From NCBI RefSeq assembly GCF_009730915.1, contig NC_052484.1, positions 2,508,054 to 2,572,053 on the forward strand: a stretch of DNA of 64,000 nt. Direction: 5' to 3'. The notes beneath the pieces were generated by a model, which was not told the origin of the DNA, ran no database searches, and saw nothing but the letters and a program-made list of their open reading frames with translations. Position 1 is the stretch's first letter; each line of letters starts with the position of its first letter. Positions 57,837 to 64,000 of the stretch are shown here, piece by piece. Source of the DNA: Dioscorea cayenensis subsp. rotundata (taxonomy: Eukaryota; Streptophyta; Magnoliopsida; Dioscoreales; Dioscoreaceae). The position numbers and the translations under genes were made by a program.

Positions 57837-59018
57837 ACTAATAAGAGAGATTTATCGGTTATAATCCATCATGCAAGAGAAGAACATAAAAGAATTACAT
57901 CAACTCCTTTCAATACAAAGAGTATGTGTAACAGATATCAAGCAAGGAACAGTTAGGATACAAAATTCAATGCTCATGTAAAAAAATTAGGTAGCAAATC
58001 TCAGTTTTTTTTTCCCAAAACAGAAGAACACAAATTTAGGAAATAAAAAGTACTAAAGGATCACTGAAACTGTATGTACTTAAAACTCACTACTTGATTC
58101 TGCAAACAATAAGTTTTAAGTTTTTGCACATAAAACACAAAGAATTGGGAAACAAAAAGTTACACAAAGATCAGAGAAACTTTAGATGCTTAAAATCACA
58201 GTCTTTTATCCCAATCTCAATGGCCTAATTCATATAATAAGAACAAATCTCAAACAAGTCCAAGTTTTTCCCAGAAAAAAAAAAACAAAGAATTGGGAGA
58301 TAAAAAGTACACAAAGATCAGTGAAACTTTGGTACAATTTCTAATAAAAAAAAAAAAATGACCATTGATTCATAGTTTGATCAAAACATAAGAAATCAAA
58401 GAAAGAAATACTTGAAACTAACAACCAATCCCAAATGAATTGGGAGATAAAAAAGTACACAAAGATCAGAGAAACACTGTTGAAATCTCATTCTCCAAAT
58501 CCAAACCTGAATCAAAGAACCAATCCCAAATGAATTCTCCAAACTTCTAAACTTCAAAATCTCTCCCTATTTACAACCTGTTGAGAAAATTCCACAAAAT
58601 CAAAACAACCAAATACAAACATCCCCAAAAAGACTAAAACAAGAAGAAGAAGAAAAATCCAACCTTTTTCTCCAGAACTGCACTAAAAGACCAAAATTTC
58701 TCTGAATTCTCTGATGATCAATCAAATTCATGCATCAATACACAACTCCGCTAGTCACTCTATCTTCTCAAAAACAGAGCCAAAACACACCACAAAACCG
58801 ATTAAAAATCCAAACTTTGCTGCAAAATCAACAGCAACTCAGGATCAAACAAGCGCCCATGATTCATCCCACTCGCCCAGACAAGGAAAGCACTAAAGAA
58901 AGGGCAGAAGAGGGGCATTTTGGGAATGAAGGTGGTGAGAGGATTCCCAGAAAGGGCTTGAGAAGTTGATCAAAAGTAGTGGGTATTTCCAGCATGGTTT
59001 CTTTTTCCACTATGGTTT

Positions 59019-59063
<45 letters not shown>

Positions 59064-59300
59064 GAATAAATAAATAAATAATAATTTTGGGAGGTGGAAG
59101 AACAGGTTGGAAGGAGACTTTGGTGTTTGGGCTGTGTTTTGTTGTTTCTTTGCTTTTTCTTGCTTTTTTCAGTGGAATTATGGGATGAACAAGTGTAGGA
59201 GAGAGAAAAAAGTTTATAAAGAGAAATGGATGATTTATTCATATATATGATAATAAATATATTTCTATGAAGAAAATGTGTTTTTACAAAAATACCATCA
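57837..59300 (-). other. 5' leader and promoter region of the TRM-like gene
   Basis: AT-rich sequence upstream of the ATG at 57836. Recurring short pieces of the type 'aattgggagataaaaagtacacaaagatcag(t/a)gaaac' occur near 58140, 58290 and 58440, indicating local duplication within the leader or its intron. A (AAT)n microsatellite lies at 59021-59084. No coding exon was recognised. Confidence 0.5.
59021..59084. repeat. (AAT)n / (AAAT)n microsatellite
   Basis: A perfect run of AAT units about 40 bases long continues into AAAT units. It is likely to vary in length between individuals. Confidence 0.95.
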
Positions 59301-59309
59301 ATGTATATA

Positions 59310-60890
59310 GTGGGAGAATTTTATTCCCAAAATGCCCTCAATTATGAAAAGTAAGTAAATTTAATGTGATCCCTCATTTATGAAAAGTTAATAAATTTAA
59401 TGTGAAAATATATACACCGGGATATATATATATTTGAAGTGTGTTGTAAATACTAAATATGTGTTTAGTGTTAAGTTGAGAGTTTTATTCTTAGAGGAGA
59501 ACCATGGCATAAGGCAGTGGTTTCTCACTTTTCTAACACGATGAGCAATAAAGATTGAAAATCTATTATTGTGAGATTATAATTTATAATATATCATTTT
59601 AGGTGCATTTAAAAAAAATTATTGTTTTGTGTATTAATCTGTCTAATATAATAAATTTTTAACCACAGCTACTGGTGTATTTTTCTGTTTTCTTAACACC
59701 CTTAAGTGGACGGTGTTTATTGAGTATTTGTCAAAAAAATTTATTCTCAATATCCCATTGAAAGAAAATAAGTAAATTTAATGTATTGCATTATAATGTG
59801 TGTACACGTATATTTGTTAAAATGTGGTGTAAATATATTTCTATAAAGGAAATGTGTTATTACTAAAATGTCCTCATAGAAGGGAAAAAACTTTTACTAA
59901 TAAGTGTATGTATATATATAGGAGATAGTGTTCAATGCATTATATATTTCTATTAAAAAGATATATTATTACTAAAATACCCTGAATCTATAGTGAGAAA
60001 ATTTTATTCCCAAAATGCCCTCATTGTGGGGAAATAAATAAATTGAATAAGCGTAAATATATGAGATAGTGTTCAATGCATTATAATACATATATATATA
60101 TATATATACTTGTTAAAATCTTGTGTAAATATATTTCTACAAGAAAAATGTGTTATTATTAAAATTATCTCACTGAAGGGAAATAAATATATTTAGTAAG
60201 GGTCAACATATATATATGTGTGTGTATGAAATGTGGGGTAGTAATCTTTCTAGGAAGATAATATGTTATTATTAACATTCCCTCAATATGTAGTGGGAGA
60301 ATTTTATTTCCAAAAATGCCCTTGATATATAGTGAGAGAACCACCCTTCCAATAGGAAAATTGTATTTCATTATTTTTTTAATGAGAAGTCCATATTTAT
60401 CCACATTTATTAAAAATAGAACAAATTTTATTTTAAAAATATCTTTAAGGAAAATAAATAAATATTTTTTTTCAAAATTCCCTCTATAAATAGGCAAAAT
60501 TTCAGAGTTTAGAGAGTGAGTTTATTCCCAAAATCCCCTTGCTTTGAGGAAATAAATAAATTTGACAAGTTTATTTCAGTTTACATATATATATATATAT
60601 ACACACACAACTGTTAAAATATGAATCATGTGATGTAAAGTATATTTCTAAGAAAAGGATATGTTGTTACTAAAATAGGCTCAATAAATAGGTATATTAT
60701 TTTAGGAGTATGAGAAGCATGTGTTTAGAGAGAGATTTTGCCCAAAGTGTCCTCATTGAAAGGAAAAAGAATACATATATAAAAATTGGTTGGTCGTTTT
60801 CCCTTATTGACTAATATATAAGGAGAATTGAGTTTAGAGGGAAAATCTTGGTTCCCAAAATGGCCTCAATAAAAGGAAATAAATAAGGGT
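59310..60890. repeat. decayed tandem array with a 'ttattcccaaaatgccctca' core
   Basis: A motif of the form 'gagaattttattcccaaaatgccctca' followed by 'gg(g)aaataaataaat' recurs near 59319, 60002, 60302, 60523, 60740 and 60852, with weaker copies near 59738, 59864 and 60165. Between cores are 'atatttctatnaagaaaatgtgttattactaaaat' and (TA)n segments. Spacing is irregular, at about 110-300 bases. Confidence 0.7.
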
Positions 60891-60899
60891 ATTTAAAAA

Positions 60900-63800
60900 A
60901 AAAAATCATTTTTTCTGTTTATTGTTATGAAATGGTTTTTATTTTTATTTTCTGTTTTTACAAAAATATATTTGTTAGAATTATTTTAGCAATAAAAATA
61001 GTAAATATATTTGTTATGAAATAGTGAATCAACTCATGTTTCATTTACTGCTATGATAATCAAAGAAATAAGTATTTGTTTTTGTTGTTGAATATTTAAA
61101 TGATATTTTTGAAATGAAATATTATATTTATAAATATAGTTATTAGGGAGTATATGTAAAATATCATTTTATGGGCTAAATAAAAATATTTTATATTTTA
61201 TGAAGACCGATTCTGACAACATTTTTTTATAAATGGATATGCAAATATATTTTCCAAAAATAAGCATTTTAACTAAAAAATATATATTTTTTTTCAATAG
61301 CTCTGAGACGAAAAAGAATGCAATCACACACTTTTTGATCAAGTGGCGTTGATTTATTTGCAAGTAGGGGTGTTCAGTGTCGTTATTGAAAAATAGATTT
61401 AAACTTTAATTCGCCTGAAAATGAGAACATGCAGGTAACTCACATCTGCGTCGCACGCACTTAACATAGCTTATCTATTTTGTCAAAATAAAACAAAATA
61501 AATAAAACACATATATAATTACAGGAACATTCATACATAAATTATCTACAAATGGCCCTTATCAACCATTGGATTTTAATCTAACGGTTGACATTCCAGT
61601 AAACATTACTCTATAAACAATGTTGCTAATTATGCTAAGTCAGATGAACAGTATTCTTATGGACAATAGATCAACAAAAAAAAATTGGATAAACAGTATG
61701 AAAATCCAACGGTATTGCACTCTTTCATAAATAGTATTACTGTGCTTAACAGTGAAAAGTGAGATACACAGTAATTTGATTTAAACCGTTTAATTAATTT
61801 GTGCACATGAACAAATCTAAACCGTCAAACCCTATTTTTATTACATCTACAGCAAACTTTTAAAAAACAAAACAAAACTAATGAAACCCAATTAACCCTA
61901 ATTGTCTCTTACTGTATCACATTAATTGGCACTATGCTCAACTACGAATATATATATATATAGATATATATTTCCTCATTGAATAAATATGGTTGTTTTA
62001 GAAAACAAACTTATTTAACAAACAAAACGGTGACAAATAAACATATGCATATAATATGTTGTTAGGTGAGAAATTAGTTGATTTGGTTCCCTAGTATATG
62101 TATATATTATGTTTATTGAGTGAGGTTATATTGGGAACAAGATCAAACAACTTCCCAACCATCCTCAAATATATAAATATATATAGAGAAAATTAAAATA
62201 AATAAATTTAACAAGAAAAAATTAGAGATATGAAAGTTGGGAGTTGGTGGGAAAGTTGGCTGCTTTTGTTCCCTAATGCCCCACCAAGTAAATATTTTTT
62301 TATTTAAAGATAATTAAATAAATTTTAAAAACATGAAATTGCAATTTTTGTTCAAATCTATTGGTTGGTTTTTTAAAATTTTCACAATTTAAATATTTAA
62401 TTAATAAGTGTGAATATCAATATAAATTATAAAAATTAACATAAAAATACACTTACTCACCATAATATCATATATATATATATATATATATATAATTTTA
62501 TGTTATAAAAATGCACCAAAAAAATTAAAATTTAAAAATAAAACTTGTAATTTATTTTATTTTTTTGGTGATAAATATTTTTGAAGTGGAATATAAATTT
62601 TAAAATTCATTTTAATAACTCAGGGGTATTTCAGGAATAAGGGTCCAAAATAACGGTCAGTATCAGAGTACGATAACTTCTTATCTAACGACTAACGAGT
62701 AACAAAAACAGCTACGTTTTCTAACACATCAGCTGCTCACTATCAAACAGCAAAAAGCATCATAGACCAACCACCGTCTGCCACGTGTACAACCGTAGGC
62801 GTAAAGAGGTGTATTTCGCAAAGGATTATCGGGCCGTACAGGCGATGGCCATTAAACCCAAAGTCGGTCAATAAATTCAATGGGTCAGAGGTTGAGCAGG
62901 AGTCAATAATTAAATATAAAAAAATATTATAATAATTAATAATAAAGCAAATATAAAATTGAAATAGATTTTTTAATTTTAATTATTAATGAAAGTTAAT
63001 AGGAAAATATAAAATTACTTGCATACCCTATAAAAATACATAATTACTAATATGCCTTGTAAATGTCATATCTGTTTAATTTTTATTTACAAATATTATG
63101 AATGGATACATTGATGTTTGTTATTTATTTTTTTAGAAAAATAAATAAAGAAAAATAAATAAATAATAATTTATTTTTATACAAATTTTTAATTGCCTTT
63201 TAGTTTTGAGGATATAAGCAAATAAATATAATCATGCATTTCTAATGCTATAATAATAATAATAATGATAGAAAATTTTATTTTTCAAAGTTTCAATCAC
63301 ATATCTTTTTTTTTCTCATTAAGAGATAAAATGATAATTAATTAAAATTAGAGATGTGTGTCACTCTCATCAATCAATTGAAAGAACTTTATAAAGTATG
63401 TTTTTTTTTTCCCATTAAGAGATAAAATGATAATTATTGACTTGCAGATAGACTACTTTGTTTAATATGTGATACCATTAAACAATAATTAATAAATATT
63501 AAAATTCATTGGGCCATCTAAGTCTAAACTATACAAATAATATATTGTAATGCTAATTTTATCATGTCAAACATGTGAGTTTATATATATATATATATAT
63601 ATGTTTTTTAACTTGTATACCACTCCCTGAAATTTTGTGATAATTATGTGTATAATACTCAATAAAATGAAATTCTATGTATATTCTTAAAATTTGATCT
63701 GTCTGCTTATATATGCCTCTACTCCACACATACTGTTATAATATATATTATAAATTATAGAAATGTTTATATTTTTTTATAATAATAAAAATAAATTTTT

Positions 63801-64000
63801 ATTTAAATTTCTAGACTACTACTATATTATTAAATTTTATTTAAATGTAATGAGTAAAACTAGTTTAATTATATATATATACACACACACATACACACAC
63901 AAATATTGTAATCACCATAGAATTTTTAATATTAGAAATTTTTAAGATTTACAAGTAACGAATAAAATGAGTTCGAATTTTTTTAGGGTTATATACGAAT
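60900..64000. other. AT-rich intergenic sequence at the right edge
   Basis: No gene recognised. It contains several (TA)n tracts (about 61950-61970, 62470-62495, 63582-63602) and homopolymer runs. A segment at 61560-61600 ('ccattggattttaatctaacggttgac') resembles the 34810 and 27560 regions ('ttggatt...taatctaacgg') and may be scattered repeat remnants. A less AT-rich patch at 62640-62870 is described separately. Confidence 0.5.
62782..62787. promoter_or_regulatory. G-box (CACGTG) in a promoter-like patch
   Basis: GCCACGTGTAC, a G-box/ABRE-type core bound by plant bZIP and bHLH factors, lies in a patch (62640-62870) with clearly higher GC than its neighbours. No gene start was recognised nearby, so its role is uncertain. 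Confidence 0.3.

Noticed and set aside
1..64000. tRNA, rRNA or CRISPR features
   Set aside because: None recognised by eye. Direct repeats in the window are decayed tandem arrays or transposon ends without CRISPR-like regular spacers.

Overview
This is nuclear DNA of a flowering plant. The genes carry many GT-AG introns, the introns and spacers are very AT-rich, and there are nested LTR retrotransposons and MITEs. The Mediator subunit 12 gene has the plant-type architecture. The AT-rich background and gene flavour suggest a monocot such as a yam (Dioscorea), but that is a weak inference. There is no CRISPR, operon or prokaryotic feature, and no tRNA or rRNA gene was recognised. I found no clearly new biological system. 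The strongest signals are a layered history of element insertions and gene decay, plus several unusual splice structures.

Layout. (1) 0.8-10.1 kb, + strand: an acyl-CoA thioesterase II (TesB-like) gene with an N-terminal cyclic-nucleotide-binding-like domain. It is cut by the left window edge and carries a MULE-type MITE in an intron. (2) 12.8-23.4 kb, + strand: a decayed mitochondrial carrier gene. It holds a truncated minus-strand Copia element (outer), which itself holds a complete-ended but internally damaged Copia element (inner, 14760-19739). (3) 24.3-26.6 kb, - strand: a two-exon gene for a 147-residue conserved protein of unknown function. (4) 26.9-28.1 kb: a hAT-like MITE, with a nearby sequence that resembles its pre-insertion site. 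(5) 28.2-34.7 kb, - strand: a 59-residue CHCH-type (Cox19-like) protein. A possible 5' UTR exon lies about 6 kb upstream; the gap holds two decayed tandem arrays, a Ty3 gag-bearing insertion and a nested solo LTR. (6) 35.7-49.9 kb, - strand: a complete MED12 gene of 12 coding exons and 2253 codons, with a TRIM element in one intron. (7) 53.2-54.0 kb, + strand: a three-exon gene for a small 133-residue conserved protein. (8) 55.0-57.8 kb, - strand: a six-exon DUF4378/TRM-like gene of 801 codons. (9) 57.8-64 kb: AT-rich spacer with a decayed tandem array.

The genes do not form a pathway. MED12 and the 53.2 kb gene are divergent across about 2.5 kb. The 53.2 kb gene and the TRM-like gene are convergent. 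Exon coordinates were read by eye from splice sites and checked by codon phase. The coding totals of MED12, the TRM-like gene, the 24-26 kb gene and the 53 kb gene are all divisible by three. The thioesterase model has two uncertain junctions.
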